From assembly GCA_030278955.1 (NCBI GenBank), contig JAOANR010000008.1, positions 37,146,148 to 37,210,147 on the forward strand: a stretch of 64,000 nucleotides of DNA, given 5' to 3'. Each line of letters begins with the position of its first letter. Position 1 is the first letter of the stretch. Made by a program: the position numbers and the translations under genes. Positions 42,978 to 54,765 of the stretch are shown piece by piece. The notes under the pieces are model-generated. The model was not told the DNA's origin and ran no database searches. It saw only the letters and a list, made by a program, of their open reading frames with translations. Origin of the DNA: Hygrophila difformis. Lineage: Eukaryota > Streptophyta > Magnoliopsida > Lamiales > Acanthaceae.

Positions 42978-45798
42978 TCCATGACCAAATTAACATGTAC
43001 AAGTAGTATAACCCAACTGCCCCAAACCCATTTCCTACCAATAACCATAACCGAAACCACTACCCAATTTAACTAGTACGAGTAATATTATTTTTTTTTG
43101 GAAACCCGTTTCTTAGTTTGGGGAGATGTAGAAAAAGGTTGCAATGCCTCCTTGATGGAGATGAGTAGGAGGAGAGAAGTCATTGTTGAAGCTTGAGGAG
43201 GCGGAAGCTCGTTAAGGCAAGGGTTTCTTGTGCATTTCTTCTTATTCCTTCTCCCTTTCTCTTCTTCTCCAATCCCTCTTCTTTTTTTTTTTTTTTTTTT
43301 CTTTTTTTTTTCCTGTTTCCTATACGGCGGTGATGCTGCCCTCCAGTGAGGGCGGCCTGGTGGTGGAGGCGGTGGCTGTTTCTTCCCTCCCCTCTCCTTC
43401 TTCTTTCTCTTCTCTTATCCATTGATGTTTGAAGGCTGTGGAAATGTTGAACATTTTTGGGAATTTGTTGTTTGTTGATTAAATTGAGTTAGGGTTGAGA
43501 GGTGATGACTGTTGAACGAGTTGAGGTAACATGAAATATTTCTGCGAGCCTGCAACATAGTCACTGATAAAGGTCACCCAAGGCATTAAAGAATAACATA
43601 ATTTTTTTGTCAAGTGTGAAGAAGGCTCTAAGTGAATTATATCACAAAAATGGTCACTATCTAGTATAGCATTTCTGTTGAATGTGGAAGTTTTCAGGTG
43701 AAAATTGACAAAATGATAATCATTAGCTCAAATTTCCTCTCTGGAGCTATGATACTTCTAAGTAATATATTAACACGTCATATCTATTGGTTCACGTGTT
43801 TGGGTTAGTAGTTTGGAAGCCCGGGATATAATTTGTTCCCTTAATATTTTTTCTTATGGTACCAGTTTTTGCAATAAGATTGCTGAATGTTAAATAATTT
43901 GCTTTATCAATAGAAAATCTTGTGTCGAGTTTGCTTTCATGAACACATTCACATAGTTCTGCTGCCTTGCAGACCATAAATCTGAGGATATGTCTCATTG
44001 GGGGATTAATTGGTGATCACATTTCATTTTTTTCTTCTTCCTTTCCATGTTCATAGCTTCAAAATATGACTAATTACTAATATATGTTGTTTGATCAATG
44101 GAAAGAGTGGTCATGAGGAAAGGTTCCATCCATATTCCATCATGGTCTTTGTTGAACAATTTTCACAGATCATTGAACGATGAAATGCAATAGCATGTAT
44201 TTTTTTCTTTCTCTGTGGCACTTTTGAACATATCAATCAGTGTCTCCTTCATAGCGGAGGAAGCTGAGGAATACTTGCTGCATTATCTCATTCATCAGCT
44301 GTGTGTTTGTGTATGTATATTATTCTTTATTGGATTGTGAATGTGAAAAAGGATATCCCAGTATGAACACTGATTTTTTTAGTATATGTTTTTAGAATTT
44401 TGACCATGCGTGTTTGTTTGTTCATATATTATGCTCTAATTTTATTTTATTTTATTTTATTTATTATTATTTTTTTAGTTTAGTACACAAACTTGAAACA
44501 CATACCGGTAATCATCCCACGCATTTGTGCGGGGCTGTACTGCTATGCTAGTTTAAGAAATACACCAAATAAATTCATTAGACTTCTCAGACTTACCACT
44601 CACTCAATAACTCACCATAGTAACTCACCACGGCTTTCTTCCACTTTTGAGCCCTATTTCCCAAATCATAATCACTAGCCAAACTCATTACACAATTTAA
44701 TAGAATTGGACTAGATTAATTTAAAGAAGCTCAAATTAAAAGTTAAATCACTTGTGACTAATATTAACTTTTATTCTAGTAGTATTTATTTTTACTCATT
44801 ATTAGTGCATAATATATTTAATATTTACAATAATTTATAAGCTTCATGTGATATTACTGAGGCCAATTTCTTTTATGATTAATTGTACTAGGATAATGCT
44901 TGTGTTATATGTATTATCCCACAATTTTATCCATTCAAATTTTAATCTGTTGTATATTCACTTTGTATTCGTTCCATATCTGAATTCTGTACCCCAAAAT
45001 ATTTGAATTCGTATCCATATCCGTCCTACTCGTATTTGTTTCCAAATTTGAAAAAATTATAGGATAGGATACGTGAAGAACTATCCGCCTGTTTTCGCCC
45101 CCCTTTAGCCCTACACTCTCGGAAAGCCAAATATTCTGTTTTTATTTTTTGTCTGCCGTTACTGTGGTTTGTAGTTCCTATATTGTTTGTGTTTCTTCTA
45201 TTCACTGTTTTAATATGTTGTTGAGGAACCAATCAGAGGCTTATGAATAAGTTGAGCAAGGGCAGAAAGGGATCATATTCCAAATGAGGCTGCTCAACCT
45301 GATAACTCTGTTTTCACAAATTTAGTTTAGTGCTGTTTTAAAAATAAGAATTCATCCTTTTTAATGGTTTAATTTCTTAGCAAACTAGAGCCTGGAATTG
45401 ACTAGTAATTTTTTTTTTTCACTGTTGTAATGCTCTATATGCCTCTCTATATGCATATTTGAATTATAGTTTTATGACTTCTCTTGGACCTTGGTAAAAA
45501 ATTTTGTTCCTTACAAACTTTGTTTGGTTGTTTTCTTGTTCTACCATCTACCTCAATATCTGTTTTCATCTCTTATTTATAGTGATTTGGTTTTCATAAG
45601 ATAAAACTAGAGAATGAAGTTTATTAGTTACGTGATTAATTTGACAAATTAGAATTGGAAATGTTCCATTGTAATGTGATTTGATCAAGATGCTAACCTG
45701 CCATGTGCTTGTATAGTTTGTCCTCCGATGAATGATTAGCAGTAATTAATTTACTTGGTATTCCATACAGGATATATATTTTTTGATCGGAACAGCAA
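42978..45798. other. Intergenic/5' region of the PANB-like gene
   Basis: Unique AT-rich sequence without a convincing coding frame. It holds a pyrimidine-rich tract (43200-43312, including long T runs) and a TTTTA/TTTAT microsatellite (44440-44478). It also holds possible 3' splice sites just before the PANB start (AG at 45769-45770, and GGAACAG at 45789-45795). A 5' UTR exon may lie here but cannot be fixed without transcripts. Confidence 0.5.
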
Positions 45799-46860
45799 AT
45801 GGGAACTTTGTCTTTGTTGTCCAGGCGTTCTGTTCTTTCTAGGATTTCCAGTTTTCAGCATCCGCTCATTCGTTGCATGAGTAATGTCCCAGAGAACACC
45901 GTCTATGGTGGACCCAAGCCCCAGGACCCTACAAAGCGTGTTACGCTTACACACCTCCGCCAAAAGTACAAGAAAGGCGAGCGCATAACCATGGTCACTG
46001 CCTACGATTATTCCTCAGCGGTACATTTAGACACAGCAGGGATTGACATATGTTTGGTCGGCGATTCAGCTGCCATGGTGGTTCATGGCCACGACACCAC
46101 TCTGCCGATCACTTTAGATGAGATGCTTGTCCATTGTCGCGCCGTATCTAGGGGAGCCAAGCGTCCGTTGCTTGTTGGGGACCTGCCTTTTGGTAGTTAT
46201 GAGTCGAGTACCCAACAAGCAGTTGATTCAGCTGTGAGAATATTGAAGGAAGGGGGAATGGATGCGATTAAATTGGAATCTGGGGCACCGTCAAGGATTA
46301 CTGCATCTAAAGCTATTGTTGAAGCTGGGATTGCTGTGATTGGACATGTTGGGCTCACCCCTCAGGCCATCAGTGTTCTTGGAGGCTTCAGGCCCCAAGG
46401 TAGGAATGTTGCTAGTGCAATCAATGTTGTGGAAACTTCTATTGCATTACAAGAAGCTGGATGTTTTGCCGTTGTACTAGAGTGTGTTCCTGCACCCGTG
46501 GCTGCTGCAACAACAGCAGCTCTTCAGATCCCCACTATTGGCATTGGGGCAGGACCTTTCTGTAGTGGTCAAGTGTTGGTTTACCACGATCTTCTCGGGA
46601 TGCTACAACACCCGCACCACGCCAATGTCACCCCAAAGTTCAGCAAGCAATACGCCCGCGTGGGGCACATCATCAACGAGGCTCTTTTGGAATACCGGGA
46701 AGAAGTCACCAATGGTTCTTTCCCATCTGCAGCACACAGCCCTTACAAAATTGGCAAAGCCGACATCGATTCCTTTGCGCAAGCACTGCAGAAGATGGGT
46801 TTGGGAGATGCAGCTTGTGCAGCGGCTGATGCAGCTGAGAAAATGGACGTGAAAAATTAA
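45799..46860 (+). CDS. PANB: 3-methyl-2-oxobutanoate (ketopantoate) hydroxymethyltransferase
   Basis: The 353-residue protein makes ketopantoate from 2-oxoisovalerate and 5,10-methylene-tetrahydrofolate, the first committed step of pantothenate and hence coenzyme A synthesis. Residues 1-28 ([20 protein letters not shown] onward) are Ser- and Arg-rich without acidic residues, as in a mitochondrial targeting peptide, matching the known location in plants. The barrel follows: VTAYDYSSA (66-74), [15 protein letters not shown] (87-101), VGDLPFGSY (126-134), IKLESG (157-162), GHVGLTP (182-188), VLECVP (226-231) and GIGAG (248-252). By alignment with the bacterial enzyme Asp89, Asp128 and Glu160 should bind the metal, and Glu228 is the catalytic acid. 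All are present and the length is normal for plants. The reading frame has no intron. It is the only clearly intact cellular gene in the window. Confidence 0.95.
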   Translation: MGTLSLLSRRSVLSRISSFQHPLIRCMSNVPENTVYGGPKPQDPTKRVTLTHLRQKYKKGERITMVTAYDYSSAVHLDTAGIDICLVGDSAAMVVHGHDTTLPITLDEMLVHCRAVSRGAKRPLLVGDLPFGSYESSTQQAVDSAVRILKEGGMDAIKLESGAPSRITASKAIVEAGIAVIGHVGLTPQAISVLGGFRPQGRNVASAINVVETSIALQEAGCFAVVLECVPAPVAAATTAALQIPTIGIGAGPFCSGQVLVYHDLLGMLQHPHHANVTPKFSKQYARVGHIINEALLEYREEVTNGSFPSAAHSPYKIGKADIDSFAQALQKMGLGDAACAAADAAEKMDVKN

Positions 46861-47246
46861 TGACGTAATGTCTCTAGAAGACCAGCTGATGCCACAGGTA
46901 AGTAAGACCAGTTTTTTTTATCCTATGTAAAAATTAATTATGGGGTATAGGGGGTTCTAGTTTGGGTAGATAATTTTAACCGTAGCTTGTGGGAATTGGT
47001 CGGTTTTTCTTCCTTTTCCTTGGAATGGTGTATTTTGTTGGCTGTTGGAGGTGCGTTTGAACCCAAAATGGGAAAAAAGAAGCACAAAAGAAGTAACCCG
47101 AACAAGTAAAAACGTAACAGTAAATTATCGGATTTTCATGAAAATATATTTTGTGCTCGTCATGGGTTAGTTTCCATACTCGTTAATATATTGGGTACTT
47201 CAATTTTGCGCACATATTCATATAGAAATAGACATACTAGTATATA
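46861..47246 (+). other. PANB 3' flank with a splice-donor-like site
   Basis: Thirty-seven bases after the stop, CCACAGGTAAGTAAG gives a near-perfect 5' splice site (GT at 46898). This suggests a 3' UTR intron or an alternative transcript. The rest is AT-rich with no further gene. Confidence 0.5.
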
Positions 47247-47515
47247 CTACTTCCTCTGTTCTCATATAAGTGCCCCATTTCTGCATTTCACGCAGTTAAA
47301 TATACATTTTTAAATGTTTATAACTCAAATTGTATATAAGTAAAAATTATAAAAAATTGATATTCTAAAACTAGGTCATTAGACGAATCTAACAAGATCT
47401 CACTTGACTATATTTTATCTTATAGAACTATGTGAAAAAGTTAAATCAAAGTTACTCAATGAATAGTTACCACTATGCAAAGGGAACACTACTTAAATGA
47501 GAACGGAGGAAGTAG
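47247..47515. mobile_element. Stowaway-like MITE downstream of PANB
   Basis: Ends CTACTTCCTCTGTTCTCAT and ATGAGAACGGAGGAAGTAG form a 19-bp terminal inverted repeat with one mismatch, flanked by TA on both sides. It is 269 bp, noncoding and AT-rich inside. Confidence 0.9.
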
Positions 47516-49027
47516 TATTTATGGTCTTTGACCGAGTGTGAGGCAATCTTTGTTTCACCTGTCACCAGTGGAATACTACTACATTATTGAATATATCCAC
47601 TCTACCCTTAATTTGACCGAGTAGTGCATCTTGTCAATTGTCGACTGGGGGGGTATGGTCTAGCCATGGAAGTACTTGGTGGCAGTGAATACAAATTTTG
47701 AAGACAAGATGGAATGATGATGATGATTTGTGTAAGAATTAGAGATTAGCTAGGTCGCAGCTGTTAATTAATTTGTCTGTAGAGAAATTTTGTCGCAATG
47801 AGGATATGATGAGTTTGGTTATTGTTGGCCAAACTCGGGCAACGTGGTGGAGGCCATGGAAATTTGGCTGAATAATGGAAATGAGTACTGTATGTTGAAG
47901 GGAATTTGAATAGAGTTGGCTGGATGAAGTCTAGCTGAGCTAGCCAGTAAAAGAGGAACGAATTGCGCTGCCGGCCTAATTTAGGGAGTGACATCTCGGC
48001 CGACATGCGAATCTAGCTAGTGTTCAGACGGTGAGTGTATAAATATAGAATATCTCAGCAAGCATCGGATTAGGGGACTTGTGAGTTCAACAATTTATTT
48101 CATGTATGTACCTCTAGCATGAAGGTAGTAGTTACCCGATCGAGTTCTTTAGCAGTTATCCTGTCGAGACAATCACCGGTCATTGCGTTGTTGGTTTCAT
48201 GGATGTTTGATTTTGATCATCATCCATTACTTAAACCACAATCGCATTCCTGCATTAATTCTAGGATTTGAAGATTTTCCACAATCCCAAAACTGTAAAT
48301 TTATATATCAAATACACTTAAATCATGCACCCCTCTACAATCCTAATATCATAATCTCAACACTAACATTATTTTACAAAGAAGACATCACACTAAATAC
48401 AAGTGATATGCAACAATTCCACATTCAACCAAACATTATATAACAACATAATAAAACCCTAATCTCACGCAAAATTAAACAGTCTCAAACTAACAAACAG
48501 TGCACAAACGATACGCTGCAGAAAGTCGTACCACAGTATCCAAAGAAGAACACAACCCAGAGTTGTTTCCCAAGGAAGATGACGGCATGGTAATCATTTC
48601 CATTACGTCCATGTTAATCGGGTCTATGTCAGTAGTCCACATATCGCAAAAAGGGTTTAAATTTGATCAACAAGATGAAGAAGACAACCACTGCTTCTTA
48701 CATAGTTTAATTGGCTAAATTACAAAACTATCATTACAATTAATCTAAACTATCAAATTTTAAACTTCATCAACATATGAGGAATTCCCGCAGTATGTAA
48801 TGTGGTAATCGACTGCGCCGTTAACAGACGTGGAAGTAAGAGTACCAAGTTATTCAAAGAAGGATATTTTTATTTCTTTTTTGGCGAAGCCAAAGAAGAG
48901 AGAAGGGTGGTGGAAGTCCGAAAAAATTTGAAGGAAAACCTGCAAATCCCAATACAAGTACTTTACTAATATTTAATGCATATATATGGAGAAAAAGCAC
49001 TGTAATAAAACACTGGATTTATGATTT

Positions 49028-49634
49028 TGTAACACCCCATTTTCGATGCAGTTGAAAGACAAGGTGTTATTCTAAATATTGCCGGCTTCAGAGTAAAGGT
49101 TGGCTGACACCACAAACTTATATAAGCTCTTTCCGGTGCGCGTTGGCCTCACTCACGCACACCCTGAGAGACTTCCTAAGAGGTCACACATCATAGAATT
49201 ATTCCAAAGCAAGCATGCTTAACTTTGAAGTTCTTATACGATGGCTAGCAAGAAAGAAAGATATCTTGTTGGTATAAGTAACTTTTTTTACTCCATTTTT
49301 AGCCATTCTCTGATACCATCTCTAACACTCCCAATATTGGTGCGACGGAAAGACATGGTGTTACTTTATACATTGCCGGCTCGGGTGTGTAGGCTGACCC
49401 CACAAACCAACATAAGCTCTTTCCAGTGCACTTTTGGCCTCACTCATGCAGACAGCGTATGAGTGAGTGAGGCCAATAGCGCACTGGAATGAGTCCCATG
49501 GTGTGAGTGAGTGAGGTCAAAAACATATTGGAATGATCTCATGTTGGTTTATGGGGTCAGCTTTCACTCCCGAGCTGAAAACATCTAGAATAACACCCTA
49601 TCTTTCCGTTGCGCCGAAAATGTGGGTGTTACAC
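49028..49634 (-). mobile_element. Cassandra-type TRIM with 5S rRNA-derived sequence (copy A)
   Basis: On the minus strand the 3' LTR carries a degenerate 5S rRNA segment (plus 49164-49275), recognised by AAGTTAAGCATGCTT and GTGACCTCTTAGGAAGTC, close to the 5S internal promoter region. It ends GGGGTGTTACA at 49028. A primer site TGGTATCAGAG (minus, 49308-49318) precedes it, directly after a partial 5' LTR (49321-49450). The right part (49450-49634) is an inverted copy of the LTR end. A 5S-bearing LTR plus a tRNA-Met primer site and no coding is the definition of Cassandra. The copy is rearranged. Confidence 0.75.
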
Positions 49635-50199
49635 AAATTTTCAAATGTCCACTTCTATACTTTATACTATTATTAGTTTGAATACATGAACGAGTAGTCT
49701 TCCACTGCAATTTACAATGAATGTAGAGAAATATTCCATCATATCCCAAGTCAATAATCAAGTGTGAGTAGCTTTTAGATCATAAAAATAAGTTAGAAAT
49801 GTAGAAGGAGCTATTTCAAAGGAAATGTTTGGTGCAACATGTAAATAGACTGTTGTCTTTAGAAAACAGAAAAACAGAGGAAAATGAATTTTTTGATCAT
49901 AGAGCTAATCATTTCATGGATATTAAGTAATACAAGAAATTTCATAGAAATTAGCTGTGTTCCAAATTTTCTTGGTAGAGAAAAACGAGTATAGTAATGA
50001 ATATAGAATATCAACAACCAAGTAAGAGATGAATCACCATTTTATATTGTCTCTTCTGCTTCCTCCTCCATTATCTCAATTGAAGTTGATTCCTAAAAAG
50101 TTAAGGATGTAAAGTGAACCATTTAATTGAATTCTGATTAGTAAAATAATGCAAGCAAACAGAATAACAACATGTTCCAACTATTCATTTATTTCACCT

Positions 50200-50948
50200 T
50201 TGATGTGGAGGCAATGCCAATGTGCTGACCTCTTAGACCATTCAAGTCTTCAATTTCATCATGTTCTTCGTTTTCAATACCATCCACATTCATTTCCACC
50301 AAATTTGGAGCGCTTAATTAAGGATCTTGGTGTCAAAACGTCCATGCGAGGGCAATTATCAATATGTATGTGTCTCAACAATGGGAGCACAACAGTGCAG
50401 TCCCATTCACAAAACCTCTTCAATGAGGAAAGACCAAGAAGCTCCAACCGAATTAAACTTGAAAACAACCTATAATTTTCATGTACTCCTCCTATATCAC
50501 CAATTACTTTTTCCATCTTGTGGCAATCTTTGATGTATAAGTTTTCTAAATTGACAAGTTTTTCAACAATTTGGGATGAAAACAGGACCTTGATGCCTTC
50601 ACATTTACTTACTGTCAAATCTTTGAGTTTTCCAAAGTAGTCGGTTGTAGGAATTTGATGACACCACCATATGTTGTTAATCTTATCACATCCTGTGATT
50701 GTTAACTTCTCCAAGCTATGCAACCTGGGAGGCAATCAATTGTTCAGTTAGCTTATAGATATATGATCTAGTAGCAATATATATAGACAGACAGGTGAAA
50801 TATTGCCTGTTTTGAGATCTATGATTATAATCGATAAGATTAATAATATGTATGTATGCACCTTTGTGCAGTCAATCAAATGAAAAGAGTGATCATTCCC
50901 CTCTCCATCTGTGCTACCGACAATGCTCGTCAGATTTGGGCATCCCAA
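50200..50948 (-). pseudogene. LRR resistance-gene 3' fragment, copy A (frameshifted)
   Basis: Leucine-rich repeats of the NBS-LRR type: HSLEKLTITGCDKINNIWW, FGKLKDLTVSKCEGIKVLF, LVNLENLYIKDCHKMEKV and LLRHIHIDNCPRMDV. Such LRRs sense pathogen effectors. An upstream piece (50862-50948) ends at a donor-like GT; an acceptor AG lies at 50725-50726. Compared with copy B there is a 5-bp loss at the exon start and a 4-bp gain near 50315, both shifting the frame. The NBS and coiled-coil parts are absent, and the 5' side stops at the duplication junction. It is non-functional. Confidence 0.8.
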
Positions 50949-51860
50949 AATATATCCACTCTACCCTTAATTTGACCGAGTAGTGCATCTTGTCAATTAT
51001 CGATTGGGGGGTATGGTCTAGCCATGGAAGTACTTGGTGGCAGTGAATACAAATTTTGAAGACAAGATGGAATGATGATGATTTGTGTAAGAATTAGAGA
51101 TTAGGTCGTAGCTGTTAATTAATTTGTCTGTAGAGAAATTTTGTCGCAATGAGGATGATGAGTTTGGTTATTGTTGGCCAAACTCGGGCAACTTGGTGGA
51201 GGCCATGAAAATTTGGCTGAATAATGGAAATGACTGTATGTTGAAGGGAATTTGAATAGAGTTGGCTGGATGGAGTCTAGCTGAGCTAGCCAGTAAAGAG
51301 GAACGAATTGCCGGCCTAATTTAGGGAGTGATCGGGGAGACGAGACATCTCGGCCGACATGCGAATCTAGTGTTCAGACGGTTACCAAGTTGAGAGCGCT
51401 GAGTGTATAAATATAGAATATCTCAGCATCGGATTAGGGGACTTGTGAGTTCCAACAATTTATTTCATGTACCTCTAGCATGAAGGTAGTTAACCGAGTT
51501 CTTTAGCAGTTATCCTGTCGAGACAATCACCGGTCATTGCGTTGTTGGTTTCATGGATGTTTGATTTTGATCATCATCCATTGTAAAGCCTTACTTAAAC
51601 CACAATCCCATTCCTGCTTTCTAGGATTTGAAGATTTTCCACAATCCCAAAACTTTAAATTTATATCAAATACACTTAAATCATGCACCCCTCTACAATC
51701 CTAATATCATAATCTCAACACTTTAACATTATTTTACAAAGACAACACACTAAATACAAGTGATATGCAACAATTCCACATTCAACCAAACATTATAACA
51801 ACATAAAACCATAATCTCACGCAAAACTAAATAATCTCAAATTAACAGTGCACAAACGAT
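50949..51860. repeat. Tandem segmental duplication, copy B, left part
   Basis: Repeats 47590-48511 with small deletions and substitutions. It ends at the LINE target site AACAGTGCACAAACGAT (51844-51860). No gene is seen. Confidence 0.9.
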
Positions 51861-54765
51861 TCCACTACAGTCTGGGACTGCAAAGGGTGGGTAATGCAGA
51901 AAGGGAGTGGATGGTGAGAAGTTTTGAGGAAGACGAAATTTGGGCAGTGATCTGGGGTAGTGACGGGAATAGAGCGCCGGGGCCGGATGGTTTTAATCTA
52001 AATTTCTTCAAAAAATATTGGGAGCTGATAAAAGGCGAAGTGATGGAAGTCTTCCGGGGATTAGAGGTAGAGGACATATTACCGAGAGAAATCGGTTCTT
52101 CTTTTATTACTTTAATCCCTAAGGTAGATAACCTTTTATCCTTCGAGGAGTTTAGACCAATTTCTCTAGTGGGGAGTATCTATAAGATTGTGGCGAAGGT
52201 GTTGGCAAATAGATTAAAAGAGTGTTTAGACGAGATCGTGGGCAAGGCACAAATGGCGTTTGTTAAAGGGCGTCATATTCTGGATGGGGTTCTAATAGCG
52301 GCAGAAGTTATAAACTCAACTAAAGTGTTAGGGAGAAGGGGTTTCGTGATAAAATTGGACTTCGAGAAGGCTTATGATAACGTTTCGTGGGAGGCGTTAT
52401 ATAGAGTGTTGGAGGCGATGAATTTCGAAAGGAAATGGATTAGATGGATCAAGGCATGTGTGAGCTCGGCGGCAGCGGCTGTTCTTATCAACGGTTCACC
52501 TACGAAGTTTTTCACGTTGCAAAAGGGTCTCCGCCAAGGGGATCCCCTGTCCCCGTACCTTTTTGTCCTGGTGGTTGAGATCCTCAATGCACTGATGGTG
52601 AAGGCGGCCAGCTTGGGACTGGTAAAAGGATTAGCAGTGTGTAGGGGAGGGTCGGCCATTTCTCACTTGCAATATGCGGACGACACAGTACTTTTTTGCG
52701 AAGGGGACTTGGACCAGGTTATTATGGTGAAGAGGATACTGAGATGTTTTTCCCTCACTACAGGGTTAAGGATCAATTTTAGAAAAAGTTGTGTGTACGG
52801 TATTAATTGCGCTCATGAGAGTGTGGAAGAAGCGGCGGGAGTTTTAGGGTGTGATGTGGGTAAGTGGCCGTTGAAATATATAGGGATTCCAATAGGTGGG
52901 CGGATAAATGGAGTGGAAATATGGACACCGGTATTGGACAAGATTGAGAAGAGGTTGGCGGGGTGGAAGGGTAGGTTACTATCTCAAGCGGGGCGAATGT
53001 GTTTGATCAAATCGGTCGTCAGCTGTCTACCTATTTATTTCCTCTCTTTGTTTAAGGTGCCTAGGGTGGTGGGTGAGCGTATTGAAAAGTTGAAAAGAAA
53101 TTTCTTTTGGAACGAATGGGGTGGGATTAGAAAGATGCATACGATCAGTTGGGATGCCATTTGTTCGCATTGGAGTGAAGGGGGTTTAGGGTTGAGAATG
53201 GCGCAGGATCTCAATAATGCACTGCTTTTGAAGTGGAAGTGGAGGTTTGGGACGGAGAAGGGGCTGTGGAGGGATATCATTAATGAGATATATTATGACA
53301 AATCGGGTCCTTTAATACCTGGAGTGTGCGTGAAGAGGTCGGCGTGGGGGAACATATGTAGTTCATGGGAGGGTATGGAGGCAGAGAGTGGAACGGGTAA
53401 TTTTATTATTCAACTAGGGGATGGATGTAAAACTAAATTTTGGACTGATCCATGGGTGGGGGGTGGTCAGGTTTTGAGAGAATTATTCCCCAGGCTATAT
53501 ACTTTGTCTGTAAATAAAGGGGGGTATATTTCTGACTATGGTGAGTGGAGTGGGGCTCAATGGTTTTGGAATATTGAATTGAGAAGGAGATTGTTTGATT
53601 GGGAGCTAGTGGTATGGGGTAATTTTATGTATATTCTCTATTAACAAATTCTTAACAGATTTATGGAAGATAGAGTACGTTGGACAAAAGAAACAAATGG
53701 AGCTTTCTCTATCAAATCCTGTTGGAGGAGACCGGATGGGTCTGGAACGGGGGAGATGGGAGATTTCTGGAATAGGCTATGAAGTTTAAAATCCCGGAAA
53801 AGGTAAAAGTGCTTGCTTGGAAAGTAATGACGGATGCTCTGCCGGTTCGGATGCTATTGGTATCGCGGGGCTGTATGGATCTTCAAGATGCACTATGCCC
53901 TTGTTGTGGATTGGAAGCTGAAACAATTGAACACCTTTTTTGTAAATGTAAAGAAGTTACAAATTTGTGGTATCAGGGGGTGGGCTGGTTCAATGTGAAG
54001 TGGTCAATACCCGGGAGGGCGCAGGATCTTCTTGGATGGTGGATCGAATTTGACCCTGGGATGAGAAGAAGGGCAGCGTGGATGCTTACAGGTTTGGCAA
54101 CTCTGTGGTCGGTATGGAAATGGAGGAATGAGGTAGTGTTTAAAGGGGCGAGGTTTGATATGAAACAGGTCGCAGAAGAGATAAAATGGAGAGTGGGAGT
54201 TTGGTGGCAGGTCTTTCATGGTATAGAAAGTGTTAACGTGCTTAGTCTGGATGCGGGATTTCCGAACAGCCTCTCATTAGTGTCGAGCAGTCGTAGAAGG
54301 AGGCCTCGCGCAGGTTTGGTCTGGGAGAGACCCCATATCGGGTGGTGGAAAGTGAACACAGATGGTTCCTCAATTGGGAATCCGAGGCCATCGGGTATAG
54401 GTGGAATTATTAGAGATGTTAAAGGTAATGTTATTTACGAACTCTCGGACTCAATAGGGGTAACGGACTCGACTGAAGCAGAGGTGAAAGCAATAAGTAG
54501 GGTTTGTGAGGCCTTGGTTCGTGATCAAGGTTTTCCTCTTCCAAGGCTAATTTTTGAATGTGACTCCATTAATGTGGTGAAATGGATTAACGATCCGGAG
54601 AAAATCCCGTGGAGATTGTATAATTTATTGGCGCCTGTCATGATGGTGTTAAAGTGTGCAGGAGATGTTAAAGTGTCTCATATTCTTAGAGAAAAGAATG
54701 AAGTTGCAGATTCGTGGGCTAGGAAGGGGTCAGCTGGAGAAGGGTTGGTAGAAAGATGGATTTGA
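51861..54765 (+). pseudogene. LINE ORF2 remnant: reverse transcriptase, RT tail, RNase H
   Basis: The frame opens through the target-site sequence, with no native start, and reads RT to 53644: MAFVKGRHILDG, VIKLDFEKAYDNVSW, KGLRQGDPLSPYLF and catalytic YADD at 52673-52684. A short frame break (53641-53778) is followed by the 328-codon frame 53779-54765. This begins with the zinc-binding RT tail (CPCCGLEAETIEHLFCKC) and ends with RNase H: WWKVNTDGSSIGNP, STEAEVKAI, IFECDSINVV and KNEVADSWA. All RNase H acidic residues are visible. Endonuclease and ORF1 are missing through 5' truncation. It is better preserved than the LINE at 1405. Confidence 0.9.

Larger units (their letters stand above)
47590..50948. 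repeat. Tandem segmental duplication, copy A
   Basis: From ATATATCCACTCTACCC at about 47590, the sequence through 50948 is repeated, with scattered small indels, by 50949-51860 plus 57072-60161. Besides the Cassandra-like element and the LRR piece, it holds AT-rich noncoding sequence (47600-49020 and 49640-50140) in which I see no gene. Confidence 0.9.

Noticed and set aside
43180..43425. Lys-rich or Phe-rich short ORFs
   Set aside because: Arise from a long pyrimidine tract; low-complexity translation only.
48183..48718. Short plus-strand ORFs in duplication copy A
   Set aside because: Not preserved as frames in copy B; AT-rich sequence without motifs.
49164..49275. Possible 5S rRNA gene (minus strand), also in copy B
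   Set aside because: The 5S-like segment is strongly diverged, single and embedded in a TRIM LTR next to a primer site; it is a Cassandra feature rather than a functional 5S gene.
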